A stretch of 64,000 bases of DNA, from the NCBI RefSeq assembly GCF_023242315.1, contig NZ_JALLIY010000002.1, forward strand, positions 310,001 through 374,000, read 5' to 3'. Each line of letters starts with the position of its first letter. Position 1 is the first letter of the stretch. The notes under the pieces are model-generated. The model was not told the origin of the DNA. It made no database searches and saw only the letters and a list, made by a program, of their open reading frames with translations. Source of the DNA: Pseudomonas sp. MWU13-2105 (GTDB lineage: Bacteria; Pseudomonadota; Gammaproteobacteria; Pseudomonadales; Pseudomonadaceae). A program made the translations under genes and the position numbers. This document shows positions 1 through 8,182 of this stretch, piece after piece.

Positions 1-936
1 GATGCGATCGTCGATATGCGTCGTCACCTGACCCTGGAAAAAGGCGCCACCCCGAACAAGGGCGCCGAAGTCCTGGAAAACCTGATCGCCACCGACAACC
101 CCGGCGGTTTCGCTCCGGGTGGGCGGATGAACTGGGCGGCGGACCTGAACCTCAATCTGCTCGGCGAGAAGAAAACCACCGACGTGCTGTTCTGGGTCGG
201 TGACGGTGCCTTCGACATGCGCAACCAGCGCACCCTGCGGGCTTTCGTCAAAGTACTGAAGGCGGCCAAGGTCGACTTCGCGGTACTCGGCCTGGAAGAG
301 CGCGACAGTGGCGACGTGGCCCGGCGCCTGGGCGACGAGGCGACCTTCCAACTGTTGGCCAAGCGCAATATCCAGACCCTGGCCAAGTACAGCTTCAAGC
401 GCATCGTCACCTGCGACCCGCACAGTTTCCATGTACTGAAAAACGAATACGGTGCTTTTGGCGGCAACTATCAGGTGCAGCATCACAGCACTTATATGGC
501 CGAGCTGATCGGTGCCGGTGCCTTGAACCTCGGGCAGCACAAAGGCAACAGCGTGACCTATCACGATCCGTGCTACCTCGGTCGCTACAACGGCGAGTAT
601 GAAGCACCGCGTGACGTGCTGCGCGCCCTGGGGATCGAGGTCAAGGAAATGCAGCGTTCCGGTTTCCGTTCCCGTTGCTGCGGCGGTGGTGGCGGCGCGC
701 CGATCACCGATATTCCCGGCAAACAGCGGATTCCCGACATGCGCATGGACGACATTCGCGAAACCGGCGCCGAACTGGTGGCCGTCGGTTGCCCGCAATG
801 CACGGCGATGCTCGAAGGCGTGGTCGAACCGCGCCCCTTGATCAAGGACCTGGCCGAACTGGTCGCCGACGCCCTGCTTGAAGAGGCGGCGCCAAGCAAA
901 CCAGCCCCCAAGCGTGAACCCGCGGAGGTGCACTGA
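1..936 (+). CDS. dgcB: Dimethylglycine catabolism Fe-S oxidoreductase DgcB, 3' part
   Basis: The reading frame is open from base 1, so the 5' part lies outside the window; about 311 C-terminal residues are present. Two cysteine-rich CCG-type (HdrB-like) domains are visible: one around CDPHSFHVLKNEYG and YHDPCYLGRYNG, the other with RSRCCGGGGGAP and VGCPQCTAMLEG. Such domains bind non-cubane Fe-S clusters in electron-transfer proteins. In Pseudomonas, DgcB works with DgcA to demethylate dimethylglycine to sarcosine. The stop overlaps the next start (TGATG), and the following two genes are ETF-like, which fits one electron-transfer operon. The identification rests on domain type plus gene order, because the N-terminal half cannot be seen. 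Confidence 0.88.
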   Translation, partial: DAIVDMRRHLTLEKGATPNKGAEVLENLIATDNPGGFAPGGRMNWAADLNLNLLGEKKTTDVLFWVGDGAFDMRNQRTLRAFVKVLKAAKVDFAVLGLEERDSGDVARRLGDEATFQLLAKRNIQTLAKYSFKRIVTCDPHSFHVLKNEYGAFGGNYQVQHHSTYMAELIGAGALNLGQHKGNSVTYHDPCYLGRYNGEYEAPRDVLRALGIEVKEMQRSGFRSRCCGGGGGAPITDIPGKQRIPDMRMDDIRETGAELVAVGCPQCTAMLEGVVEPRPLIKDLAELVADALLEEAAPSKPAPKREPAEVH

Positions 937-2156
937 TGAGCGACATTATCCGCCGTGACCCTCGCGCCGAGTGGATCGCCCGTAACCGCCTGCACCCGTT
1001 GCACGCAGCCATGCAACCGCAGCAACAGAGCTGGATGGGACCTAACGGCCTTATCCGCAAGAATGTCCATGGCGTCGGTTTTATCGGCCCCAACGGCATC
1101 AAGCGCATCGACCGCAGCGGCGCCCAGCAGGGCGGCGCGACCAAGCGTTCGGCCAGCGTCGAGGCGCAGTTGCCGCTGCACCAGGTGCCGCAACCGGCGT
1201 TCTATATCAGTGTGGTGCCGGATATGGTCGGCGGTCGCCTGAGCAGTCACGACCGCGACCTGCTGGGCCTGGCCCGTCAGATGGCGGGCAAGGACGGAGC
1301 GGTGTTGGCCGTGGTCTTTGGCGAGCACAAGGAGTCCGCCTTCGAAACCGCCGGCGTCGACCGCCTGTTGGTGCTCGACGGCAATGAATTCAGCGGTTAT
1401 TCACCGGAACAACGGGTCCAGGGCCTGCGGGCTGTGGATAACCAGTTCAATCCGCGTCACTGGTTGCTGCCGGACAGCCGCAGCGGTGGTGGCGAGCTGG
1501 GTCGACGGTTTGCCGCCAGCCTGGGCGAACGCCCGGCCACGCGGGTCTGGCAGGTCAAGGGCGAGCAGTGCATCGGTCGCGCCGGTGCTGGCCTGCAGGA
1601 CTTGGCGCGGCCATTGGCGCGCTTGATCCTGGCCGCTGCCGAATGCGCCGAACCGGTCAGCGAAACCCGACATGAAGCCTTGCCCGTGGAGTTATCCACA
1701 AGCATCGCTCGCAGCCTGCCGCGGATCGAGGATCTTGGTGCGGTGGCGGTGGACCCGGGAGCGATTCCGATGGCCGAGGCCGAGTTTATTTTCTCCGGCG
1801 GCAATGGGGTCAAGGACTGGGCACTGTTCCACGAAACAGCGGCAGCCCTGGGCGCCACCGAAGGTGCTTCGCGGGTGGCGGTCGACGACGGCTTCATGAG
1901 CCGCGACCGTCAGGTCGGCGCCAGCGGCACCTGGGTCACCGCGCGGGTCTATGTGGCCGTGGGGATTTCCGGGGCGATCCAGCACCTGCAAGGCATCGGT
2001 GCCTGTGACAAGGTGGTGGCGATCAACCTCGATCCGGGTTGCGACATGATCAAGCGCGCCGACCTGTCGGTGATCGGCGAAAGCAGCGAGATCTTCCGCG
2101 CCCTGATCGCGGCGGTGACGGCATACCGCAACGGCGCCAAGCGCGATGCGGCTTAA
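936..2156 (+). CDS. etfA: Electron transfer flavoprotein alpha-subunit-like protein (dgc-linked)
   Basis: A 406-residue EtfA-family protein. The C-terminal FAD domain is clear: GASGTWVTARVYVAVGISGA, then HLQGIGACDKVVAINLDPG and an acidic/polar IKRADLSVIGE segment. It is longer than housekeeping EtfA (about 310 residues) because of an N-terminal extension of about 70 residues rich in Arg, Gln and Gly (MSDIIRRDPRAEWIARNRL onward). The start codon overlaps the dgcB stop, implying translational coupling. By family and position it should accept electrons from dimethylglycine oxidation and pass them to ETF:quinone oxidoreductase with the beta-like partner encoded next. The role of the extension is not evident. 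Confidence 0.87.
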   Translation: MSDIIRRDPRAEWIARNRLHPLHAAMQPQQQSWMGPNGLIRKNVHGVGFIGPNGIKRIDRSGAQQGGATKRSASVEAQLPLHQVPQPAFYISVVPDMVGGRLSSHDRDLLGLARQMAGKDGAVLAVVFGEHKESAFETAGVDRLLVLDGNEFSGYSPEQRVQGLRAVDNQFNPRHWLLPDSRSGGGELGRRFAASLGERPATRVWQVKGEQCIGRAGAGLQDLARPLARLILAAAECAEPVSETRHEALPVELSTSIARSLPRIEDLGAVAVDPGAIPMAEAEFIFSGGNGVKDWALFHETAAALGATEGASRVAVDDGFMSRDRQVGASGTWVTARVYVAVGISGAIQHLQGIGACDKVVAINLDPGCDMIKRADLSVIGESSEIFRALIAAVTAYRNGAKRDAA

Positions 2157-2171
2157 GGTAGGGATGACGTC

Positions 2172-2942
2172 ATGAGTACGAATGTAATCAGCCTGGTCTC
2201 CATCGGCGCCCACCCGACCTCCGGCCGCGCCCGTCGCGCCGAACAGGATGCCCGCGCGGTGGAACTGGGTTTGCAACTGGCTGGGGATAACTTGCAGGTG
2301 GTGCATGCCGGCGATGTCTCGGAGCCGGCGCTGCGCGCGTACCTGGGCATGGGCCTGGACGAGTTGCGGGTGCTGGAACAACCGGCCGGGGCCGATGCGC
2401 TGCCGGTCCTGACCGATTATCTGCGCGATACCGGGGCTCAGCTTGTGCTCACGGGGAGCCAGGCGGAAACCGGTGAAGGTTCGGGCATGCTGCCGTTCCT
2501 GCTGGCGGAAAACCTCGGCTGGCCGCTGGTGGTGGGCCTGGCCCAGGTCGAGTCCATCGAAAACGGCGTGGCCCATGTACTGCAAGCCTTGCCACGCGGG
2601 CAGCGGCGGCGCTTGAAAGTCCGCCTACCGTTTCTCGCGACAGTGGATAACGCCGCGCCCAAGCCTCGGCAGAGCGCCTACGGCCCGGCGCAACGTGGCG
2701 TGCTGCAGGCCGAGGAAGTGGAGGTGCTGGAGGATGAGTTATTCACCGGCGCCTTGCTGCAACCGGCCAAGCCACGGCCCAAGCGCTTGAAGGTGATCAA
2801 GGCCAAGAGCGGCGCCGACCGGATGAAGGCGGCCACGGCCAAGGCCAGTGGCGGCGGCGGTCAGGTACTCAAGGGCGTCAGCGCCGAGGCCGGGGCCGAC
2901 GCCATTCTCAAGTTGTTGATCGAGGAAGGCGTGTTGCGCTGA
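2172..2942 (+). CDS. etfB: Electron transfer flavoprotein beta-subunit-like protein (dgc-linked)
   Basis: A 256-residue EtfB-like protein starting 15 bases after the EtfA-like stop. The N-terminal nucleotide-binding alpha/beta fold is recognisable (VISLVSIGAHPTSGRARRAE, QLVLTGSQAETGEGSGMLPF), the latter matching the EtfB loop that contacts AMP. The C-terminal tail is rich in Lys, Ala and Gly (VIKAKSGADRMKAATAKASG) and unlike housekeeping EtfB. It is the third gene of the dgc-etf operon and probably forms a dedicated heterodimer with the preceding gene. Its stop lies 19 bases from the convergent lytic transglycosylase stop. Confidence 0.86.
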   Translation: MSTNVISLVSIGAHPTSGRARRAEQDARAVELGLQLAGDNLQVVHAGDVSEPALRAYLGMGLDELRVLEQPAGADALPVLTDYLRDTGAQLVLTGSQAETGEGSGMLPFLLAENLGWPLVVGLAQVESIENGVAHVLQALPRGQRRRLKVRLPFLATVDNAAPKPRQSAYGPAQRGVLQAEEVEVLEDELFTGALLQPAKPRPKRLKVIKAKSGADRMKAATAKASGGGGQVLKGVSAEAGADAILKLLIEEGVLR

Positions 2943-2952
2943 GGCCGGTTCC

Positions 2953-2968
2953 GGCGCTGTTCAGCGCC
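2953..2968. terminator. Small inverted repeat between etfB and the transglycosylase gene
   Basis: GGCGCTG-TT-CAGCGCC lies just after the etfB stop and runs over the last codons of the convergent transglycosylase gene. It has a 7-bp GC-rich stem but no T-tract, so a terminator role is uncertain. Confidence 0.3.
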
Positions 2969-3422
2969 GTGTCGGTCGGTACAACGTCAATAGGGCACGG
3001 TAGTAGTGCCACACCTGCAATGCGTAGCGCTCGCGACCGGCGCCCTGCTCCGGCAGGGCGCCGGCATTGTAGGCGCCCACGGCCTGCCAGCCGTAACCCA
3101 ACTGCTGAACGAACTGCGCCAGAATCCAGGCCCCGACCATGACACTGGTACAAGGCTCGCTCCGTAGCTTCTGCTCGTCGATCCCGAAGGTCGCCAGACG
3201 CTGCAGATGCCGGCTGTTGATCTGCATCAGGCCGATATCCCGGCTGCCGTCGCGGTTGGTATTGAGGGCCGCCGGGTTCATGCCCGACTCGACCTGGGCG
3301 ATGGCGTAGAGCAGCAACGGGTCGATGTGATACCGCTCGCCGGCGTCCTGAAAGCAGTTGGCCGCGGCGCTGCTGGCCATTATCAGGTAGAGGAAGACGA
3401 GCATTGTGCATGGATGGCGCAT
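2961..3422 (-). CDS. Small secreted lytic transglycosylase (SLT domain)
   Basis: A 153-residue protein with a signal peptide (MRHPCTMLVFLYLIMASSAA, probable cleavage near residue 21) and a compact SLT domain. The catalytic Glu is E45 in AIAQVESGMNP, followed by the family motifs DIGLMQINSRHL and AVGAYNAG. It should cleave the MurNAc-GlcNAc bond of peptidoglycan in the periplasm. ATG 3422 is preferred because a GAGGGAG ribosome site lies just upstream; a TTG five codons earlier would bury that site. Similar small SLT proteins occur with pili and secretion systems, but nothing nearby indicates a partner. Confidence 0.85.
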   Translation of the reverse strand: MRHPCTMLVFLYLIMASSAAANCFQDAGERYHIDPLLLYAIAQVESGMNPAALNTNRDGSRDIGLMQINSRHLQRLATFGIDEQKLRSEPCTSVMVGAWILAQFVQQLGYGWQAVGAYNAGALPEQGAGRERYALQVWHYYRALLTLYRPTRR

Positions 3423-3583
3423 CGGGCTCCCTCGCAAATGCGTCCTGCCAAGACACCTTCACTGCAAGAACATGGCGCGCTGTGGAAGAGTGTAGCCGGC
3501 TGTTGGTTGGCGTCATTTTCTCTTCTGTAGAGCCGGCAACCCTCGCCCGATGAACAAGTGTCCACAGAGACTGTGGGCCGGCC

Positions 3584-4200
3584 TGTGGATAAGGTGTTTG
3601 TGCATGGCTACAGCCCATGCCGATCAACGCCTGTAGCCCTTCGTACGAAAAATGATCAACCTAACCGACGGTTTTTATTCAGATTTTTATGTGGATAAGG
3701 ACGTTGCTGGGTATTGTGCCGATGCTGACTTGTTAACAAAGTCTGTTGGCGTATTTGTGGATAAGATGTTTGCTGTCCTCTGTAGGCCTTGTTTTATATG
3801 GTCTACAGAGGGATGGTTAAAAAATGCACAATTAAGCTTTTTATGGCCTTTGATCGAGCTGTAACCTTCATATCTCGCGGCTTTCAGCGGTTTTCCACAG
3901 ACGATGGGGAAAGTGCCCGACTTGCACACAAAGTCTGTTGGCGCTTCTGTGGATAAGGTGTTCGCGGTCCTCTACAGGCCTTTAAAATCGTGGCTTACAA
4001 GGTTTAGGTCAAAAAATGATCAAAGGCTGCCCGAATAGGCCTTTCTGGATAAGTCACGGATTTTATTCAGATTCCATCAGCGCCGACGGTGCATAAACTG
4101 CCACTTGCCCACATTTGCTGTGGGTGGTTCTGTGGATAAGTTGTTCGCTAAGGTCTGTAAGCCCCGGTTCTTATAGCGTGCAACGTTATAGATCAAATTT
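3584..4200. repeat. DnaA-box array in degenerate 170-190 bp repeats
   Basis: The roughly 1.1-kb gap between the transglycosylase and GMC genes is AT-rich and holds no convincing long gene. Perfect DnaA boxes (TGTGGATAA, complement TTATCCACA) lie at 3584, 3690, 3756, 3948 and 4131, with a TTTTCCACA variant at 3891-3899. Four boxes start similar units spaced 172, 192 and 183 bases. Each continues with a Pu-rich GTGTTYG segment, a stretch around TCTGTAGGCC and an AATGATCAA-like stretch containing GATC (about 3651, 3851, 4018, 4192). The 16-mer ACAAAGTCTGTTGGCG occurs at 3736 and 3928, the same 192-base offset. DnaA titration or replication control is inferred, not shown. Confidence 0.6.
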
Positions 4201-4211
4201 CATACAGTTCT

Positions 4212-4235
4212 AAGGGGGTTTATTGACACCCCCTT
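4212..4235. promoter_or_regulatory. Inverted repeat enclosing a TTGACA hexamer
   Basis: AAGGGGGT and ACCCCCTT form perfect 8-bp arms around an 8-base loop. The sequence TTGACA at 4223-4228 spans the loop and the second arm and could be a -35 box for the GMC gene cluster. The candidate -10 (TTCACT at 4246-4251, spacing 17) is poor. The repeat could instead be an operator or a hairpin without a T-tract. Confidence 0.3.
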
Positions 4236-4307
4236 GTGCAAAGTCTTCACTCATGGCTCAAGGACACAACTTATTCGCATCCATATCAGGTTCAGGGAGA
4301 ACGCTTG

Positions 4308-4430
4308 ATGGGTCGCCCAAAGCACCACCGTCCACCGCCACTCCCCACCTTCAATGCCGTGGCCCGGGCCAGTGCCCTGGTTCCCAGGCGCATTCACCGC
4401 CATGCCACAAATCAGCGTGCTCGCCTATAG
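4308..4430 (+). CDS. Possible 40-codon basic, proline-rich small protein
   Basis: An ATG preceded by AGGGAGA at 7-8 bases opens a 40-codon frame, MGRPKHHRPPPLPTFNAVAR and onward, ending in a TAG. The product is strongly basic (Arg/His/Lys-rich) with a PPPLP run and no hydrophobic segment. It sits between the DnaA-box array and the GMC gene on the same strand, so it could be a leader peptide, a free small protein or chance. No family recognised; the only support is the ribosome-binding site. Confidence 0.25.
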   Translation: MGRPKHHRPPPLPTFNAVARASALVPRRIHRHATNQRARL

Positions 4431-4571
4431 CGCCTGAGCGCCATCCCCGTCTTCGCCTGCATGCCCGGCTTGTCTGGAGAACCCGTGTGCGCGTGCGTTT
4501 GTTGCATCACCGTCTGCCCCTGTAGCGGCAATCGCAGAGTTGCCCGACCTAGCCTGATAGAGGAAATGACC

Positions 4572-7500
4572 ATGCCACGGATTTCGACATCCATCAGTGA
4601 GATCAAGGAACGCTACGACGTCATTGTGATCGGCTCCGGTTACGGCGGCGGTATCGCCGCGTCGCGGTTGGCGCGTGCCGGGAAAAGTGTCTGCCTGCTG
4701 GAACGCGGGCGCGAGATCCAGCCGGGGGAATACCCCAACACCATGGTCGCGGCGACGGAGGAGTTGCAGGTGCATGATCCGGACGGCCATATCGGCTCGC
4801 GTACCGGCTTGTTCGACCTGCACGTCAATGCCCAACAGAACGTGGTGGTCGGTTGCGGCCTGGGTGGCACCTCGCTGATCAATGCCAATGTGTCCCTGGA
4901 GCCGGAGCCGGGGGTCTTCGATGACCCGCGTTGGCCGCGGGCGGTACGCGAACACCGTGACACGCTACTGGCCGAAGGTTATGCGCGTGCCCGGGAAATG
5001 CTCAAGCCCAACCCGTATCCGGCCTCCGGACCGAAACTGGCGAAGCTGGACGCCAACCGCAAGTCGGCGGATTTCCTCGAGGAAAAAGCGCATTTCTATA
5101 CGCCACCGATCAACGTGACCTTCGATAAGCTGCCCAACAACCTCAACCATGTCGGCGTTGAGCAACTGCCGTGCAACCAGTGCGGCGACTGCGTCTCGGG
5201 CTGTAACAACAAGGCCAAGAACACCACGCTGATGAACTACCTGCCGGATGCCTGGAACCACGGCGCGGAGATCTTCTGCCAGGCCGAGGTCCGGCACCTG
5301 GAACGCGATGGCGATGGCTGGATCGTGCACTTCCAGTACCTGGACAGTGGCCGCGAGAAATTCTCGGCGCCGACCCTGTTCGTCAAGGCCAACATCGTGG
5401 TGGTCTCCGCCGGCACCCTGGGCTCCACGGAAATCCTCCTGCGTTCGCGCAGCAAAGGCGTGCCGATGTCCGATCAGCTCGGCGAACACATGAGCGGCAA
5501 CGGCGATATCCTCGGCTTCGGCCACAATTGCGAACAGACCATCAACGGCATCGGTTTCGGTGCCCACTCGGCCAAGGAGATGGAACCGGTCGGGCCGTGC
5601 ATCACCTCGATCATCGACATGCGCACCGAAGGCGACTGGCGCAGCCGCATGGTGATCGAAGAGGGGTCGATCCCGGGGGCGCTGGGACGGCCCATGGTGC
5701 CGGCCATGGCGGGTTTTGCCGGGATGATCGGCGAGGCCACCGACAAGGGCGTCAGCGCCGAGCTTCACTACAAGGCCCGCGAGCTGGAAAGCTTCCTGCG
5801 CGGCCCGTATTACGGCGCGCTGCACAATATGCAGACCTACCTGATCATGAGCCATGACGACGGCAAGGGGCGCATGCTGCTGGATGACCGGGACCAGTTG
5901 CGCATTGACTGGCCGGGCGTGGGCGAGCAGGAAAACTTCAAGCTCGGCAATGAGCGCCTGCACCAGTCGACCAAGGCCCTGGGCGGGGTCTGGGTGCCGA
6001 ACCCGATCTGGACCAAGTTGCTCAAGCACAGCATCGTCTCGGTGCACCCGCTGGGTGGCTGCGTGATGGGCGAAGACGCCGGACAGGGTGTGGTCAACCA
6101 CAAGGGCCAGGTGTTCAGCGGGACCCACGGCAACGCGGTGTATCCGGGGCTGTACGTAACCGACGGGGCGGTGATTCCGACCTCACTGGCGGTCAACCCG
6201 TTGCTGACCATCTCGGCGGTCAGCGAGCGCAACATGGGCCTGCTGGCCGCCGATCGCGGCTGGATCATCGACTACCGCCTGCCGTCGGCACCGCGCAAAC
6301 CGGTGGCGCCACCGACCCTGGGGGTGCAGTTCACCGAAACCATGAAAGGTTATTTCTCCAGGGACTTTACCCAGCCCCAGGGCACGGACCTGGCGCGCTA
6401 CCAGGCGGCCGCCAGGAGCGGTGAGGCGCAGAACTCACCCATCGAGTTCACCCTGACCATCACCGCCAACGACCTCAATCGCCTGATCAAGGAACCGGAG
6501 CACGCCGCGACCCTGGTCGGCACCCTCAATGCCCCGGCGTTGTCGCCTTATCCGCTGACGGCCAGCAACGGCGTGTTCAACCTGTTCGAGCAGTACCAGG
6601 AGCAGGTCGGCGTGCGCCATATGAACTACGACATGAAACTGACCGCCGAGGACGGTCGCGACTATTACTTCAGCGCCTTCAAGACCGTCCCCGAAGACAA
6701 TGGCGTGCTGAATATCTGGCCGGACACCAGCACCCTCTATGTCACGCTGTATCAGGGCGCGGACAAGAGCGGCGCGGTGATCGGCTCCGGCGTCATGCAT
6801 ATCCAGCCCGCCGACTTCGCCAAGCAGATGACCACCATGAAGGTGCTCAATGCCCGCAACGAGCGCGAGCGGATCGAGGCCCTGGCGCGTTTCGGCAAAT
6901 TCTTTGCCGGGATTCTCTGGGACAGCTATGGCGGGGTGTTTGCCGGCGATATCTACTTCAACCCGGATGCGCCGCCCCGGCACAAGCGGCCGCTGGATGC
7001 GCCGGTGCCGAGCGTGCATTTCTTCGAGACCGAGGACAAGGTCCAGCTGCGCCTGACCCGCTACCAGGCCGGCAGCAAAGGTCCGGTGATGCTGGTGCAT
7101 GGCTTGGGCGTGGGCTCGAATATCTTCTCCACCGACACCATCCAGACCAACTTGCTGGAGTACCTGTGCAAGCACGACTATGACGTCTGGCTGCTGGATT
7201 TGCGCGTCAGTATCCTGTTGCCGGCGAGCAAGCACGAGTGGAACGGCGACCAGATCGCCGAGTACGACTACAAGGCGGCCATTGCGCAGATCCGCCAGGC
7301 CACCGGCGCCCTGGACGTGCAGTGCGTGGTGCATTGCTACGGCGCGACGACCTTCTTCATGTCGTTGCTGGCGGGGCTGCAGGATGTGCGCTCGGTGGTC
7401 TGCTCGCAGATCGCCGCGGACACGGTGGTGGCCACGGCCACCGGGATCAAGGCCGGCCTGCACCTGCCGGGGATGCTCGATGCGGTGGGGATCAAGTCGC

Positions 7501-8024
7501 TGACGGCCTATGCCGACAGCAAGGAAAGCTGGTTCAACAAGCTCTATGACAAAGCCCTGAACGTCTATGCGCGGATCGAGGCGCAGGGTTATTGCACCAA
7601 CCCGGTCTGTCACCGGATCACCTTCATGTATGCCTCGCTGTACCGCCACGACACCCTCAACGAAACCCTGCACGACAACCTGCACGAACTGTTCGGCCAA
7701 TCGAATATCCAGACCTTCGAGCACCTGGCGCTGATCTGCCGCAAGGGCCACCTGGTGGACTTCAAGGGCAACGATGTCTACATGCCGCATTTCAACCGAC
7801 TGCAGTTGCCGATCTGCTTTATCAGCGGCGCCGACAACCAGTGCTACCTGCCGGAAAGCACCGAGAAGACCTATGACCGCCTGGTCGACCTGCATGGCCC
7901 TGAGTTGTTCAGCCGCCATGTGGTGCCGGGTTATGGCCATATCGATTGCATGTTCGGCAAGAGCGCGGTGGTCGATGTGTATCCGCTGATCCTTGAACAT
8001 CTGGAGAAAACCGCGCTGGGCTGA
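4572..8024 (+). CDS. GMC oxidoreductase (cholesterol-oxidase type) fused to an alpha/beta hydrolase
   Basis: A large 1150-residue protein. Residues 15-27 (YDVIVIGSGYGGG) are the FAD-binding Rossmann loop. C201-x2-C204-x2-C207-x3-C211 (CNQCGDCVSGC) precedes NKAKNTTLMNYL, as in the cholesterol oxidase branch of the GMC family. HPLGG (H492) and the VYPGLYVTDGAVIPTSLAVNP segment close the flavin domain near residue 560. After a middle region of unknown fold, residues from about 835 form an alpha/beta hydrolase: VHGLG (H843), nucleophile elbow VHCYGA with Cys922, D1088 (SGADNQ) and H1123 (GYGHID). ATG 4572 is 7 bases from AGAGGA; ATG 4566 is too close. The probable role is oxidation of a sterol-like or bulky alcohol. 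First gene of a three-gene cluster. Confidence 0.82.
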   Translation: MPRISTSISEIKERYDVIVIGSGYGGGIAASRLARAGKSVCLLERGREIQPGEYPNTMVAATEELQVHDPDGHIGSRTGLFDLHVNAQQNVVVGCGLGGTSLINANVSLEPEPGVFDDPRWPRAVREHRDTLLAEGYARAREMLKPNPYPASGPKLAKLDANRKSADFLEEKAHFYTPPINVTFDKLPNNLNHVGVEQLPCNQCGDCVSGCNNKAKNTTLMNYLPDAWNHGAEIFCQAEVRHLERDGDGWIVHFQYLDSGREKFSAPTLFVKANIVVVSAGTLGSTEILLRSRSKGVPMSDQLGEHMSGNGDILGFGHNCEQTINGIGFGAHSAKEMEPVGPCITSIIDMRTEGDWRSRMVIEEGSIPGALGRPMVPAMAGFAGMIGEATDKGVSAELHYKARELESFLRGPYYGALHNMQTYLIMSHDDGKGRMLLDDRDQLRIDWPGVGEQENFKLGNERLHQSTKALGGVWVPNPIWTKLLKHSIVSVHPLGGCVMGEDAGQGVVNHKGQVFSGTHGNAVYPGLYVTDGAVIPTSLAVNPLLTISAVSERNMGLLAADRGWIIDYRLPSAPRKPVAPPTLGVQFTETMKGYFSRDFTQPQGTDLARYQAAARSGEAQNSPIEFTLTITANDLNRLIKEPEHAATLVGTLNAPALSPYPLTASNGVFNLFEQYQEQVGVRHMNYDMKLTAEDGRDYYFSAFKTVPEDNGVLNIWPDTSTLYVTLYQGADKSGAVIGSGVMHIQPADFAKQMTTMKVLNARNERERIEALARFGKFFAGILWDSYGGVFAGDIYFNPDAPPRHKRPLDAPVPSVHFFETEDKVQLRLTRYQAGSKGPVMLVHGLGVGSNIFSTDTIQTNLLEYLCKHDYDVWLLDLRVSILLPASKHEWNGDQIAEYDYKAAIAQIRQATGALDVQCVVHCYGATTFFMSLLAGLQDVRSVVCSQIAADTVVATATGIKAGLHLPGMLDAVGIKSLTAYADSKESWFNKLYDKALNVYARIEAQGYCTNPVCHRITFMYASLYRHDTLNETLHDNLHELFGQSNIQTFEHLALICRKGHLVDFKGNDVYMPHFNRLQLPICFISGADNQCYLPESTEKTYDRLVDLHGPELFSRHVVPGYGHIDCMFGKSAVVDVYPLILEHLEKTALG

Positions 8025-8076
8025 GGCCGGCACCTGTGGTGAGCGAGCTTGTTGTGGGGTGGAGGCTTACTTGTGG

Positions 8077-8136
8077 TTGTGGCAAGGGGGCTTGCCCGCT
8101 CGCCACAAGTTAGCCCGCTTGCCACAAGTTAGCCCG
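8077..8136. repeat. REP-like inverted repeat plus a 16-bp direct repeat
   Basis: TTGTGGC at 8077 and GCCACAA near 8102 form an imperfect REP-type hairpin around the GGGGGCTTGCCC core. The last arm is part of GCCACAAGTTAGCCCG, which repeats at 8102 and 8121 (period 19). It occupies most of the 158-base gap between the GMC and cytochrome genes. Confidence 0.55.
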
Positions 8137-8182
8137 TTGGCCGCAAGAAGAAGGGTGCTCCCGCATAACAAGGAAGGGTGAT

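Noticed and set aside
1433..1700. DnaA boxes within the EtfA-like gene (1433 and 1692), and one at 33296 in the acyltransferase gene
   Set aside because: Single perfect 9-mers inside coding sequence without the repeat context of the 3.5-4.2 kb array.
4461..4571. Longer N-terminus for the GMC gene
   Set aside because: The Cys-rich leader is not part of the family and ATG 4572 has the ribosome site at proper spacing.
6435..8033. 532-residue minus-strand ORF opposite the GMC/hydrolase gene
   Set aside because: Shadow; composition is typical of antisense frames in GC-rich DNA.
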